Positions 19,601 through 25,717 of a stretch of DNA of 64,000 nt are shown piece by piece. Position 1 is the stretch's first letter, and every line of letters starts with the position of its first letter. The DNA is taken from NCBI RefSeq assembly GCF_014203125.1, contig NZ_JACHIH010000019.1:44029-108028 (forward strand), in the 5' to 3' direction. The notes beneath the pieces are model-generated. The model made no database searches. It worked only from the letters and a program-made list of their open reading frames with translations, and was not told where the DNA came from. The stretch is from Rhodopseudomonas rhenobacensis. GTDB lineage: Bacteria; Pseudomonadota; Alphaproteobacteria; Rhizobiales; Xanthobacteraceae. The translations under genes and the position numbers were made by a program.

Positions 19601-21738
19601 ACAGCCAACTGAACCTGACGTCCGTCGGCGGCAATGTCACTCTGGTCAACCAGGCGCGCTATCTGTCGCAGGACGTCGAGACGGCGTCGTTCTGGCACGC
19701 AATTCAGCAGACCACGGTTCAATTTGCCAACCAGTATGCCGGCAATCTCTATCCGGCGCTCACCCACATCACGGCGCTGAACGGCTCGGTCAGCAATCTC
19801 GGCCAGCTCAGCACCTTGCCGGCGGCGCGCAGCGAGCTGACGATCCTGGCGGCGCAGGATATCGACCTCGGCAATATCCTGATGGCGCGCGCCACGCCCG
19901 ACATGCTGCCGTCGCCGTTCCACCCGATCAGCGGCAGCGGCAGCGCCCTGCAATATTACGACCTCTCCGAGAGCAGCACCGACAAGTTCCTGGCGCTGCT
20001 CGAGAACCCCACGCCCGGCGCTTATGTTACCGCCAGCAACGAATTCGACCGCTATCTTAGGAGCGTCGGCAACCCCGGCATACTGCCAAACGCCGGCGAT
20101 TATGAGCCCAGCCGGATCTATGCGCTGAACGGTAGCGTGCGCTCCGGCAAGCTGATCTCCAACGAGCAGACCTGGATCTCCGCCGGCGTCGATATCCGTA
20201 ACGTCGGCATGAACCTGCGCAACCTGCACGGCACCGACGTGTCGTGGCTGAATGCCGGCAACGACGTGATCCAGCGCTACCTCGGGATCACATTCCCGCC
20301 TTTCATCACCATTCAGGGTCCCGGCGACCTGCTGGTCACCGCCGGCCGCGACATCTACGCCGATGAGTTGCGCATCATCAGCACCGGCAACCGCACCTAC
20401 ATCAACGGCAGCGGCGTCGATACCGCGGTGAAGGGGCTGTCGTCCTACGGTTCATCGATCGAACTGCTCGCCGGCCTGCATGGTCAGCAGCCGGACTACG
20501 CCGCGGTCGAGGCTGCTTACGTCGATCCGTCAAAGATCGGAACCATGCCGAGCTATCTGACCGTCATGATCAATGGCGAGTTGTGGCCGCTTTATTTGAC
20601 CGAGAAGTTCGAGGTCAAGGATGGGGTGATCGTCAAGCAACTGCGATTCGGCCTGGCTTCATTCATCTACGATACCACTGGCCGGGTTTTCGAGTCGCAG
20701 GCGGACCTATGGGCCGCGTATCAGGCCTTGCCGGTGCTGACCCAGCAGCGTTTCCTGCGCCAAGTCTACATGCAGGAATTGCGCGAGGCCGGCCGCGATC
20801 ACAACAACGGCTCGATCACCGGCGGCTATCAGCGCGGCTACGACGCCGTCGCGGCGCTGTTTCCCGGCGATGCCTGGAAGGGCGACGTGCAGAGCGGCAA
20901 CGCGCTGATCCGCACCGGCTTCGGCGGCGACATTCGGGTGATGACGCCCGGCGGCGGGCTGCAGGTCGCCGCGCTCAATCAGGCGGTCGACGCCGGCTAC
21001 GGACTGGTGACGCTCGGCTACGGCCGTATCGAGATCTTCGCCGATCAGGACGTGGTGGTGAACCGCTCCCGCATCCTCACCTTCACCGGCGGCGATATCA
21101 TCATCTGGTCGACGCTCGGCGATATCGATGCCGGCAAGGGCGCCAAGACCACGCGGGTGCCCTCGGCGCCGCTGATCGCGACCGACGATGACGGCGTGAC
21201 CCGGGTCACCGAGCGCACCGATATCAGCGGCTCCGGCATCGGCACCATCCTGGGCGTCGCCGGCGTCGAGGCCGGCGACGTCGATCTGATCGCGCCGGTG
21301 GGCACCGTCGACGCCGGCGACGCCGGCATCAGGGTCGCCGGCAACTTCAACGTCGCCGCGCTGTTCGTGCTCAACACCGACAACATCAAGGTCGGCGGTG
21401 AGATCAAGGGCGTGCCCAAGGCCGAAGCCCCGGCGGTCAGTCTGACCTTGGACACCAAGGACAAGGCCGCCGCCGACGCGGTGAAAGATGCGACGCAGCA
21501 GACCGCCAATGACCGGCCTTCGGTGATCATCGTCGAAGTGTTGGGCTATGGCGGAGGCGGCCCCGGTCCGGCGGACGACGAGCGCTCTCGCGACAAAGAC
21601 AAAGACAAAGACAAGGACAAGGACGACCGGCATGGCCGGCTTCAGGACTCCAATGGCCCGGCGCACGTCGTCGGCTATGGCAGCCTCACCGAACAACAGA
21701 AGCGGCTGTTGACCGAAGCGGAAAAACGCAATCTCTGA
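10624..21738 (+). CDS. Giant filamentous-haemagglutinin-like TpsA adhesin (3704 aa)
   Basis: A secreted two-partner-secretion exoprotein of about 370 kDa. Signal peptide at residues 1-43 (LLVGVSAAALLLGFIAGAEA), without the extended ESPR signal of classic TpsA. An Ala-rich stretch follows at 51-105, then the TPS/haemagglutination activity domain at about 125-270 with NRNGIIF (219-225, the NPNGI-type motif). About 3000 residues of beta-helix-type repeats follow (many S/T-G-G, LTLxA and AxLDVSGG turns). The C-terminal region (about 3430-3590: SGIGTILGVAGVEAGDVDLI, RVAGNFNV) matches the DUF3739 type. The tail has an Asp-Lys repeat and ends TEAEKRNL. It is preceded by ECF/FecR genes and followed by signalling, TonB and TpsB genes. 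Predicted role: surface attachment or biofilm; the target is unknown. Confidence 0.92.
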   Translation: MSLPLTAVRSATRYSARGLRRASLLVGVSAAALLLGFIAGAEARSLGGGGSATTTAATAAAAAAQASAQQSAATASQAMMRASAAVQSLRAAQTAARAAAMAASSAVPNGLTPGGLVMAPGATPSVTDGGAGLWQGANLPTQAVSGGRTQVEIKQTEAKAILTWQSFNVGRDTDLYFNQSAGGDKVANWIALNRVLDPSLAPSRILGRIGAEGQVYVINRNGIIFDGSSQVDVHTLVASSLSLSNAQFMAGINKPLSIPDIYSSGADNSIPTFGDAPTSTTLTDAPVAYATPPGDVVVRAGALIESQVGGKAMLFAPHVVNAGTIWTPGGQAILAAGENVWLADPLITDQSSTLRGLDVAASSPTGFLLQYYALSGEVMGWNKNPVMANVLAAMDARAASVGYSVTNTGVVEAARGNISVVAREINQNGALIASTALNNQDGSIILHAYSQGFFGYGDGQRMFSWSSGTVNLGSASATVVGPDLTDTSSIEQTNIATRYRAGSVDLRGELIDIEAGATVVVPSGTITAVASSLPKFGAVPASSEKVVDGSRIYIGEGALLSVAGLQNVLLSMESNTVTAELRINELRDSVLYIDSWLRGATIYIDKRVKGTFTDGPMAGVQWIQNKDGSYQVGNWVGTPIGDVSAWIGTGTTTLAELSTTGGSITLKSGGDIITRAGSVLDVAGGSVRYASGYVTTTQLLGADGRIYNIGSAMPDQVYVGLAGGFTRDHAHWGIKETWTSILGRGSKSVRFEEGYTDGRNAGGIVIYNGAGLVMEGEIDGHVITGARQATGSSVATAGSLQLGGGSDPERSWLSSNIIVSNDPARLAAGFTVASALSTAFFDTSVEQPYRAKTTYLDADMLSESGIGTFNLFYNKTFEVATGTALELAPGATLNIFQNLSPSATTQTNVSIDGSIRVAGGTIKVTSNNGISIGAHATLDVSGLWFNEFTSGTAAEAPKVNGGSITLDVNENATKVGIVGGVEIAATAVLDVSGGGWLRQVGGKPKLKVGDAGAIKIVSLVTTDLAALDLRGYAAGSGGSISIVMLGDMQVGGTKPADPATIYLPAMLWADRGFRAVNVATDGDVEIPDGATVSQLPVNVDMLGADYASVATGMPITAVGKLRVLDLVDRLTRKSASLTISSPKTITLGSGATLASDVKGSITLTQGEAVNTGAAVIKGSIDAPAGVITINANKLTVAGGARLTARGVAAIVTDPATGLRTGTVLNGGTVSLTGAMALEASVLIDVSGTAGVIDDPQRARGSNATVLLASDGGTISLTGGTSAGSTIDAGLLAKAGGAGASGGTLTLTNGAVLGSAQNSMPTATTTYIGYFKLVGAGGKYSYDPATGAYYANAASGTYNFVGGTAFGTAAAVIDLDPYDEYGTTAYKLPAAMRSAINNLSTLTAASMQIVNGLAADAPAPDGIKPWVQNTAITEKAVVLLNKYFYAAIRSGPSSAYVYTPGTKIKIADIAGASVSVSANAINNGGFGAVNLPGVKLGNGVNLNLPGAALSIGRLTAPSVGASAEINAAYIALGGNVNANTAPAGGTLTLTAELIDVTAGVTRGYGDTKLIAGDIRLVGNDFTPNPLLNVDGTLTLQAAQIYPATQTIATITAADRIVVLPNGTAAAPLSAGGSLTLSAPDIDIYGTVRVPFGSLTLSASHEITLGAEAVVSVSGDGLTVPYGVLLNGDTWALQTSAGGVPVTIAAPPQKKITLDAPSVTMASGSTTDIRGGGDLYASEFVVGSGGSHNILTMAGVYAILPASGSVTAPSSALAVGSRVWLAGGNGLAAGWYTLLPAQYALLPGAMAIQMVAGSSGKSLPKPFTMNDGTVLMSGRLGNALDGSTDALSSNFRVMSGRVVRAYSEYNEATANAFFSSDAFRLTQYRLTGLDVVTPQRPMDGGSVVFKAINQLTLDGQLQSVAADGGRAGLVDIAAAKIAVLGAGQDTSGLAGYLIIDSSRLSGFGAASLLLGGVRTQTATGLAVEVFANSIEVRNDGASALVGPEIILAASDGITIAAGSALRAEGKVFGGSGNLIMKPQVAEVWSDNGTSWDPKDDYMVSPARDYGALIRLSNGDVVAVNRTNADGSSHGNVSIGAGAVLSGGKALLIDATRSATLASSAALSAADITLSGSRIGFGGGSSGLVFDAASLARFNAAQNLTLRSYSSIDFYTAIDFGSAGLKSVTLDATGLVGRSAAATTITGETVVLRNTVGAFSEPAVADQGALTLDTNQLVLGSGAKILRGFGAVTLNAAGRVVGQGDGSLDAGSAAIRIVTPLITALNGAGQAVTTTGGLAVVGGVATQVARDAASLGSRWSFTAAAIDFGGRVDALGGRVALTAVGGDVVLGGGASIDVGGFDKTFNDVTATSNAGTISLTSVGGSVRANAGSMLNLAAAAGGGDAGTLSAVASGGGSVDLAGTIDAHASSGKGGAFTLDIGALPDFDGFSQRLEAAGFTRSRQFRIRSGDVVLDGNTVVEDFVLSADAGTVTIIGRIDASAAYGGSIAIAGGNGLVMTSSANLMARSTTALGSGRVTLEASGGALDISGGVIDVSGGERGRVRFRALQNSTHDGVAVSNLQVDISGARAAVLEAVAVYDSADGRVETPWAGAVTDAASFMAAAPGIAATISSGIAVMAGIEIRSAGDLTLNASLDLASTFSGHQGGLTLRAAGNLNILGNISDGFSDATKTGALLAQQSWDLRLVAGADLSSANSLAVTPIAGLASNSGSLVIGDASNGYLVRTGTGDLAARAGRDIRLANYQSVIYTAGKQDTTVYADFSTGSTGAVYGIQGGNLGIAAGGSISSTLPTDTTDNMLFTNWLKKAGMVNNAFVFTGQQSTWWIDYSGFTQGVGALGGGNVNVQAGGDLDNLLVALATTGRVHGGTVTADDKVLQVDNGGAMTVVAGGAVKAGSYYIARGAATIDAGTFENGRQVTSTVTGGNAPVITTYDIAPMLALGDATLNVRTAGDLRLQTVLDPLLAYDPHAGIYNQTYLLGITGNSQLNLTSVGGNVTLVNQARYLSQDVETASFWHAIQQTTVQFANQYAGNLYPALTHITALNGSVSNLGQLSTLPAARSELTILAAQDIDLGNILMARATPDMLPSPFHPISGSGSALQYYDLSESSTDKFLALLENPTPGAYVTASNEFDRYLRSVGNPGILPNAGDYEPSRIYALNGSVRSGKLISNEQTWISAGVDIRNVGMNLRNLHGTDVSWLNAGNDVIQRYLGITFPPFITIQGPGDLLVTAGRDIYADELRIISTGNRTYINGSGVDTAVKGLSSYGSSIELLAGLHGQQPDYAAVEAAYVDPSKIGTMPSYLTVMINGELWPLYLTEKFEVKDGVIVKQLRFGLASFIYDTTGRVFESQADLWAAYQALPVLTQQRFLRQVYMQELREAGRDHNNGSITGGYQRGYDAVAALFPGDAWKGDVQSGNALIRTGFGGDIRVMTPGGGLQVAALNQAVDAGYGLVTLGYGRIEIFADQDVVVNRSRILTFTGGDIIIWSTLGDIDAGKGAKTTRVPSAPLIATDDDGVTRVTERTDISGSGIGTILGVAGVEAGDVDLIAPVGTVDAGDAGIRVAGNFNVAALFVLNTDNIKVGGEIKGVPKAEAPAVSLTLDTKDKAAADAVKDATQQTANDRPSVIIVEVLGYGGGGPGPADDERSRDKDKDKDKDKDDRHGRLQDSNGPAHVVGYGSLTEQQKRLLTEAEKRNL
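21592..21624 (+). repeat. Hexanucleotide tandem repeat encoding (Asp-Lys)n
   Basis: Five direct GACAAA/GACAAG hexamers in the 3' end of the adhesin gene encode alternating Asp-Lys. Gain or loss of a unit keeps frame, so the tract can vary in length without inactivating the gene. It lies between the DUF3739 region and the tail and may serve as a flexible charged spacer. Confidence 0.8.
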
Positions 21739-21971
21739 TCCGCCGGCAGCGCGGTGCTGTTCCGCAGCAGGCGGCGGCGACGATGACTGGCGCGCCGGCG
21801 CCGACTGATCGTCGTCGGCGACAGGTGGTCGGCATCGCGCTTTGCGACCTGCGCGGGTGGCTGCGGCTTCTATCGAAGCGTCGGGCCTCCTTGCCCGAAG
21901 CTTCCGATAAATTTCTGTCACACAACGAATCTAGAAGAGCCCGCCTAGGCGCGTCAGGTAGATTGCAGGCG

Positions 21972-22775
21972 ATGACGGTCATTGAGACGCTTTTGCTCGG
22001 GTCGGACCGCCAGGTTGCGCTGCGGCAGGTCGCCATAAGATGCTGTGCTCCGACGCGTGCCGGCGTCTGGCGTGCCCCGTCTGCTTGCCGAAAATTGCTT
22101 GCGGCGACATTGGCGATGCTGGCGATCGCTTGCGCGGCCGCCGCCGAGGATCGCCAGACTGCCAGCAGCACCGACCCGATCGGATTCCACATCCCGGCCC
22201 AACCGCTGGCCAGCGCGCTGCAGGCCTATGGGCAGCGCGCCGGCGTCCAGGTCCTGTATGAGAGTCAGTCGGCCGCCGGCCGGCGGTCGGTCGCGGTCGA
22301 AGGGACGTTCGCGCCGGAAGCCGCTCTGCGCCTGATGCTGTCGGCGACCGATCTCAACGTGCAGTATATTCGTCCCGAGGCCATCACCATCTCGCCTCCG
22401 CGTGCCGCTGCCGCTGTGGCGCCCGCCGGCTTGTCCGGCGATGCCGATCTGTCGCTCGGGACCTTGCGGGTGCGCGGCGCTAGCCAAAGCGATGCCGCCC
22501 GGTTTCAAGACTATAGCGCGAGCGTGCAGGCCGACATTCAAAACGCGCTGCGGAGAAACCCAAAGACGCGCGACGGGGTCTATCGTGTGGTGCTGGATCT
22601 GTGGATCACCCCTTCTCGCACCGTCGCGCGAACCGAGTTGTTCCGATCGACCGGGGATGGCGAGCGCGACGCCGCGGTCGAGGCAACGCTGCGTGGCCTG
22701 ATGATCAGCAAAGCCGCACCGGAAAAGGCACCGCAGCCAATTCGCGTGGCGATCATGGTGACGTCGGTGCAATGA
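21972..22775 (+). CDS. STN-domain signalling protein with TonB-C-like C-terminus (set 2)
   Basis: About 267 residues from ATG 21972; the frame is open back to 21783, but only the later start places the hydrophobic signal (LLAATLAMLAIACAAAAED) plausibly near the N-terminus. STN domain: IGFHIPAQPLASALQAYGQRAGVQV and RSVAVEGTFAPEAALRLML. The last 100 residues are TonB-C-like (DLWITPSRTVARTELFRSTGD). It is the paralogue of the 8174 protein and is also free of a receptor barrel. It overlaps the next gene (TonB) by 4 nt (ATGA). The coupling of a free signalling domain to a TonB gene is unusual and suggests that signal input depends on energised TonB contacts. Confidence 0.8.
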   Translation: MTVIETLLLGSDRQVALRQVAIRCCAPTRAGVWRAPSACRKLLAATLAMLAIACAAAAEDRQTASSTDPIGFHIPAQPLASALQAYGQRAGVQVLYESQSAAGRRSVAVEGTFAPEAALRLMLSATDLNVQYIRPEAITISPPRAAAAVAPAGLSGDADLSLGTLRVRGASQSDAARFQDYSASVQADIQNALRRNPKTRDGVYRVVLDLWITPSRTVARTELFRSTGDGERDAAVEATLRGLMISKAAPEKAPQPIRVAIMVTSVQ

Positions 22776-23500
22776 GTTCTGACGAACCCATCGATCGGGG
22801 TTTGATCCGGGTGCCTCAGGCGACCGCGCATCACGATGACGATCCCGCCGCGTGGTCATCCGGCGAATGGCTGCGGCTGATCATCGCGCCGAGCCTGGCA
22901 ACGTTGTTGTTGGTCGGCGGCGTCTATTGGGTCCGGCTGCAACTGCCGGCAGGACCGGCCGGCCAGCAACAGGCCGCGATCATGCAGGTGCAACTGCTGC
23001 CTCGTGCCGCCGCCCCGACGATTCCGATGCCCGCTTCGGCGCAATCGTCGGCGGACGAGGTGGTGGGCCGCGCCGATGTGACTGAGGCCGAACCGACGCC
23101 GACGAGCGCCGAGGTCGCGGCGCGGCCTGCGCGCATCCGCGCCTTCGAACCAGCCGAATTGCCGCCGCCGAGCATCTCGGCGATGCCGGCCAAGCTCAAT
23201 GGCCCCGCGAACGTCGCGGCGATCAGATTCCAGCAAATCCTGCTGCAGCACGTCGCGCGATACCAGCGATACCCCAACGCCGGCATCGGTCAGAAGCTCG
23301 AAGGCAGGGTCGATGCGCAGTTTTCAATGGCAAGGGATGGCACGGTGCTCGGCATCTGGGTCAAAACCAGCTCAGGGCAGCAGCTGCTCGACAAGGAAGC
23401 GATCGAGACCATTCGACGGGCCCAGCCATTGCCGCCGATTCCTCCGGGACTTCCCGACAGGCTGAATATTCATGTCCAGCTCGTGTTCGAACCGGCGTGA
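22772..23500 (+). CDS. TonB-like energy transducer 1
   Basis: A 242-residue inner-membrane-anchored periplasmic protein: short cytosolic N-terminus, one membrane helix at about 34-56 (LRLIIAPSLATLLLVGGVYW), a Pro/Ala/Glu-rich spanner, and a TonB C-terminal domain with RYPNAG, LEGRVDAQFSMARDGTVLG and SSGQQLLDKEAIETIRRAQP. TonB couples ExbB-ExbD proton flow to outer-membrane partners. It starts in ATGA overlap with the STN gene and is followed by ECF set 2. A second TonB with its own ExbBD lies 7 kb downstream, so this one could share that motor or use a distant one. Confidence 0.88.
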   Translation: MSSDEPIDRGLIRVPQATAHHDDDPAAWSSGEWLRLIIAPSLATLLLVGGVYWVRLQLPAGPAGQQQAAIMQVQLLPRAAAPTIPMPASAQSSADEVVGRADVTEAEPTPTSAEVAARPARIRAFEPAELPPPSISAMPAKLNGPANVAAIRFQQILLQHVARYQRYPNAGIGQKLEGRVDAQFSMARDGTVLGIWVKTSSGQQLLDKEAIETIRRAQPLPPIPPGLPDRLNIHVQLVFEPA

Positions 23501-23544
23501 GCGATGTCGGACGCGCCCGCCGGCCCGACAACAATCGGACGCGT

Positions 23545-23570
23545 GGCGACACCTTCATAAATGTGTCGCC
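23545..23570 (+). promoter_or_regulatory. Perfect dyad upstream of ECF set 2
   Basis: GGCGACAC, a 10-nt spacer (CTTCATAAAT), then GTGTCGCC: perfect 8-bp arms, 44 nt past the TonB stop and 63 nt before the ECF start. The AT-rich spacer and lack of a U-tract favour an operator, but a terminator is possible. Confidence 0.45.
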
Positions 23571-23633
23571 TGGTAACGCTACCAACCTCACATTCTCGCC
23601 AGTGATGAAACAGTTGCGTGAGGCCCGCGAAAC

Positions 23634-24176
23634 GTGGCGGATATCAATCGAGTGCGGTTGCATGGCCAGTTGGTCGAGAACTACGACGGGCTCGTCAAGA
23701 AACTAACACGACGGCTGGGATCGGCGGATTCCGCCCATGAGGCGCTGCACGAGACGTTCCTGCGCCTCGACGGGGTGACCGACGTCGTCCCGGTCCGCAG
23801 CCCCGCCGATTACATTTTTCGCATCGCGATCAATGTCGCCAAGGATCGGCAAAAGGCGGAAAATTACCGGGTCAGCCGCGCCGAGATCGATTCGCTTCTG
23901 GGCGTTTGCGACGAGGGGCCGGACCCCGCCCGGATTGTCGAGGCGCGCTCGGAAATCGAGGCGTTCGCGCGGGCATTGGCGGAATTGCCGCCGCGTCCGC
24001 GTGACGTTCTCAGAAGTATCACCATTGACGGGCAGTCGGCCGCCGCGGTCGCGGCCCGGTTGGGGGTCAGTGTCCGGACCGTGGAAAGCGATCTCAAGCT
24101 CGCACTTTGCCATTGTGCCAATTGCATGCACCATGCCTTGGTTCCCCGCGCGGGAGGGCCGCGTCCGCGGTCCTGA
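23634..24176 (+). CDS. ECF sigma factor, FecI type (set 2)
   Basis: A 180-residue factor with region 2 (LVKKLTRRLGSADSAHEALH, SPADYIFRIAINVAKDRQKA) and region 4 (LAELPPRPRDVLRSITIDGQ...VAARLGVSVRTVESDLKLAL). GTG start at 23634. It is similar in length and layout to the 8878 factor, so the two signalling sets look like an old duplication. Its C-terminal tail has closely spaced cysteines (LCHCANCMHH), seen only partly in set 1 (one Cys, AHCGQ). A short GC hairpin with T-rich DNA follows, and the cognate FecR gene begins 356 bp later, so sigma and FecR of set 2 may be separate transcripts. Confidence 0.92.
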   Translation: MADINRVRLHGQLVENYDGLVKKLTRRLGSADSAHEALHETFLRLDGVTDVVPVRSPADYIFRIAINVAKDRQKAENYRVSRAEIDSLLGVCDEGPDPARIVEARSEIEAFARALAELPPRPRDVLRSITIDGQSAAAVAARLGVSVRTVESDLKLALCHCANCMHHALVPRAGGPRPRS

Positions 24177-24532
24177 CCGGCCCGGGGGACGGCCCCCTAT
24201 TTGAGTTATTTTTCGGGATGGTCGGCGTTCAGTCGTCTATCGAGTAGAGGCATGGCGTTGACCTCAGTGATTGGGAGCGGCCCCCAAGGGTTGCGAGAAC
24301 GGCGAACAGCTCGACCGGGCCGTCGATCTAACGCGCGTCTTGGAGCCGGTCGGCAAACTGCAAGCAGACGCGGCCGGGCAGATTCGGGCCGTCGCTCGAG
24401 CGGCACGGCCGGCCAATTATTGAAATGTCCGATTGCGAGAAAGGTTTGGATGACACAATCGGGTGGAGTAAGCCTGCGTATAATTCTCGTCTCGCGAATC
24501 GTTGGCTTGGCGAGGCAGATGGACAATAGACC
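24177..24532. other. Non-coding gap between ECF set 2 and FecR set 2
   Basis: 356 bp without a credible gene; short frames here lack ribosome-binding sites and family features. It holds a GGGGG-ACGG-CCCCC hairpin followed by a T-rich stretch near its start and an AT-rich CGTATAATTCTCGTCTCGCG block about 55 bp before fecR, which may be its promoter. Confidence 0.5.
24184..24213 (+). terminator. Possible terminator after ECF set 2
   Basis: A short 5-bp GC stem (GGGGG/CCCCC, loop ACGG) is followed by TATTTGAGTTATTTTTC. The stem is minimal, so the call is tentative. Confidence 0.4.
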
Positions 24533-25519
24533 GTGACCAGGCAGATCGATCGATCAGACCCTCCCGCGCCGGACGCGCTGATGGACGAGGCCCTTGATTG
24601 GGTCGTTCGATTGAAGACGGGCGCGCCGACCAGGGCCGATGTCGACGCTCTGCAGCGATGGCGGCAACAAAGCGACGCGCATGAACAGGCTTTCAAGAGC
24701 GCCGCACGGATCTTGCGCCATGCCGGTATCGCGGCGCAGCGGTTCTCCAGCGAGCCGCCGCCGCCGCCTTCGGCGGTGGTCGCCAGCCGCCCACGGGCGC
24801 TGGCGCGCCGCGCTTTTCTGGGCGGCGCCATTGCGGCCGCCGTCGGCGGCTACATGGTGGTTCGTCCGCCGCTCGATCTTTGGCCGTCGCTGGAGGAGCT
24901 GTCGGCGGATTATCGGACTGGAAAAGGCGAGCACCGCAAGATCGCGATCACCCCCGACGTGTTGTTGGAGATGAATACTCAGACCAGCATCGCGCAACGA
25001 TCGGCGGCTGGTGATACCCAGATCGAATTGATTTCCGGCGAAGCCGCAGTCTCCTCGTCGTCAGGCTCAAAGCCGTTCGTGATGACGGCTGCAGATGGCC
25101 GGATCAGCGCGCGCCAGGCGGATTTCAACGCCCGCTGTCTCGACGGCATCGTCACGGTTGCTTGCCTCAGCGGCGACGTCGACGTCGAACAAGGCGGCAA
25201 GATCGTGCGGCTTCGCAAGGCCGAGCAGATTTCCTATTCGGTTGCGGGAATCGACCAATTGATCGCGGTCGATCCGCAACAGATCGCCGCCTGGCAGGCG
25301 GGGCAGTTGATTTTCCGCGACAAGCCGCTGGCGAGCGTGGTCAGCGAGATCAACCGCTATCGACCCGGCAAGATCATCATCACCAACGCCGACCTCAAGC
25401 GCCGCACGGTCAACGGAACCTTCCAGATCGACAAGCTCGGGGATTTCGTCGCCCAGGTCGAAAAATTGTTCGGCGCCCAGGCGACGTCGTTGCCGGGCGG
25501 CGTGGTGCTGCTGAGCTGA
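24533..25519 (+). CDS. FecR-type anti-sigma/sigma regulator (set 2)
   Basis: A 328-residue paralogue of the 9467 protein. It has a cytosolic DUF4880-like anti-sigma part (MDEALDWVVRLKTGAPTRAD), a membrane segment preceded by a clear twin-arginine motif (ARRAFLGGAIAAAVGGYMVV), the FecR domain (DYRTGKGEHRKIAITPDVLL), and an STN-like ending LPGGVVLLS. GTG start. It precedes the TpsB gene, as FecR set 1 precedes TpsA, so each signalling set sits ahead of one half of the secretion pair. Confidence 0.9.
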   Translation: MTRQIDRSDPPAPDALMDEALDWVVRLKTGAPTRADVDALQRWRQQSDAHEQAFKSAARILRHAGIAAQRFSSEPPPPPSAVVASRPRALARRAFLGGAIAAAVGGYMVVRPPLDLWPSLEELSADYRTGKGEHRKIAITPDVLLEMNTQTSIAQRSAAGDTQIELISGEAAVSSSSGSKPFVMTAADGRISARQADFNARCLDGIVTVACLSGDVDVEQGGKIVRLRKAEQISYSVAGIDQLIAVDPQQIAAWQAGQLIFRDKPLASVVSEINRYRPGKIIITNADLKRRTVNGTFQIDKLGDFVAQVEKLFGAQATSLPGGVVLLS

Positions 25520-25586
25520 ACCGCGCGACGGCATGGCCGCCACGGCGGGTGAGTCGGCCGGCTGCAGCACCAGACTTTTAAAGATC

Positions 25587-25633
25587 CGCTAACAGTTCCG
25601 CCCGCGCCGAAATAATTCTGCGGGTTATGTCCT
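25587..25633 (+). promoter_or_regulatory. Candidate ECF promoter upstream of TpsB
   Basis: CGCTAAC (25587), GAAATA (25609-25614), 13 nt, then TGTCCT (25628-25633). The same blocks precede the adhesin gene, where the spacer is 15 nt. The 2-nt spacer difference lowers confidence. Confidence 0.4.
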
Positions 25634-25717
25634 GCCCAATCGTCTTTAGAGCGAGGGGTGTCATCGCGATGGTCAGTCGCGGTCGCGCGGCCCGTCTCTG
25701 GAGGCGAGCAGGTCATC

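Noticed and set aside
12364..20229. Several 700-800 codon minus-strand frames inside the adhesin gene
   Set aside because: All mirror the repeat-rich coding strand; composition is Arg/Gln/Asp-rich as expected for reverse complements of GC-rich beta-helix repeats.
21592..21624. Hexamer repeat as a CRISPR or mobile-element signature
   Set aside because: Units are contiguous, coding and in frame with the adhesin; no spacers or cas genes.
24201..24536. 111-codon frame between ECF and FecR of set 2
   Set aside because: No ribosome-binding site, Arg/Gly-rich without pattern, and overlaps the fecR start in another frame.
8174..25519. The ECF/FecR sets as iron-siderophore signalling
   Set aside because: No TonB-dependent receptor or siderophore gene accompanies them; their neighbours are the adhesin and its transporter.
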